DNA from: Setomelanomma holmii
Lineage: Eukaryota > Ascomycota > Dothideomycetes > Pleosporales > Phaeosphaeriaceae
NCBI GenBank assembly: GCA_010015745.1
Contig: ML978427.1
Span: 1-14,409, forward strand
Direction of reading: 5' to 3'
Length of the DNA: 14,409 bases
The position numbers and the translations under genes were made by a program. This document shows, piece after piece, positions 14,138-14,409 of this stretch (positions within the stretch are counted from its first letter, which is position 1; each line of letters begins with the position of its first letter). The notes under the pieces were generated by a model. That model was not told the DNA's origin, did not search any database, and saw only the letters and a program-made list of their open reading frames with translations.

Positions 14138-14409
14138 TGCTGTTGGTAGGGCTGTAGCACTAGTGCTGAAAGGAAATAACTGTAACTATGAATGGCATTC
14201 TGTCGATTTTCGTTGTGATTGTTGTTGTTAGGAGAGGACTATGGAAGAGGCAGGCTCAGGGGTCTGGTCTGAGCGCTGCTCAGGCGCAGTGCTGCGATCA
14301 GTGCGCCTGATCGTGTGACTGACATGTCGACGATATCTATGATCCGACACTGGAGATCTTTTCTTTCTAGATAATGAGGAACTCTGCATGTGCTGCTAGT
14401 GGCTGTGTG
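14138..14409. mobile_element. Left part of another insertion in Gypsy-1, running off the window
   Basis: RT/RNase H homology ends at about 14137 and an unrelated, more GC-rich sequence starts with TGCTGTTGGTAGGG. A TG start fits an LTR beginning at 14138 or 14141. The far end and target duplication are outside the window, so the type is unproven. It contains GTTGTTGTT, a strong stem at 14280-14310 and no recognisable coding domain. Confidence 0.5.
14280..14310. repeat. 9-bp perfect inverted repeat (hairpin)
   Basis: TCAGGCGCA (14280-14288) pairs exactly with TGCGCCTGA (14302-14310) around a 13-base loop. An overlapping alternative stem pairs GATCAG with CTGATC. Confidence 0.8.

Overview
The window looks like a piece of a filamentous ascomycete genome (Pezizomycotina type) made entirely of dead, nested transposons. 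I see no host gene, tRNA, rRNA, CRISPR array or bacterial signal. Two observations support a fungus: the transposases are Fot1/pogo-like with a C-terminal CCHC knuckle, a fungal type, and almost every coding region carries C-to-T and G-to-A changes (CAG/CAA to TAG/TAA, TGG to TAG). That pattern is what repeat-induced point mutation (RIP) leaves. No species can be named from the sequence.

Layout. (1) Positions 1-675 hold the 3' part of a pogo-like element (copy C), ending in ACGT. (2) A second pogo-like element (copy A, minus strand) starts at 678, sharing the TA at 676-677 with copy C. (3) A third element of the same family as A (copy B, 1473-2704, plus strand, internally deleted) is inserted in A at a TA; A resumes at 2705 and runs to about 2772. 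(4) A Ty3/gypsy element (Gypsy-1) begins at 2773 with a putative 5' LTR (2773-3191) and a degenerate gag-like region (3192-4218). (5) At 4219-12157 a different Ty3/gypsy element (Gypsy-2), complete with both LTRs, sits inside Gypsy-1 between 4-bp TTAG duplications. (6) Gypsy-1 pol (protease, reverse transcriptase) resumes at 12158 and continues to about 14137, where yet another insertion begins and runs off the window.

Three short TG...CA elements with perfect 5-bp target duplications interrupt the retrotransposons: 101 bp in the Gypsy-2 RT (9200-9300, GCTAG), 291 bp in the Gypsy-2 integrase/tail (10325-10615, AATAC) and 478 bp in the Gypsy-1 RT (13282-13759, GCAGA). In all three cases, and for Gypsy-2 within Gypsy-1, removing the insert plus one duplication copy puts the interrupted reading frame back in register. 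This is strong internal proof of the boundaries.

Order of events, inferred: copies C and A, then B and Gypsy-1 (both inside A, order unclear), then Gypsy-2 inside Gypsy-1, then the short solo-LTR-like insertions. The retrotransposon coding regions have lost key catalytic residues (protease, RT and integrase acidic residues), so nothing here is autonomous. The most unusual items are the 101-bp LTR-like element, the GGGATGG/CCATCCC cluster in the 478-bp element, a (TAC)14 expansion that would encode poly-leucine inside the RT, and a 0.7-kb relatively clean segment between two copies of the Gypsy-2 polypurine tract.
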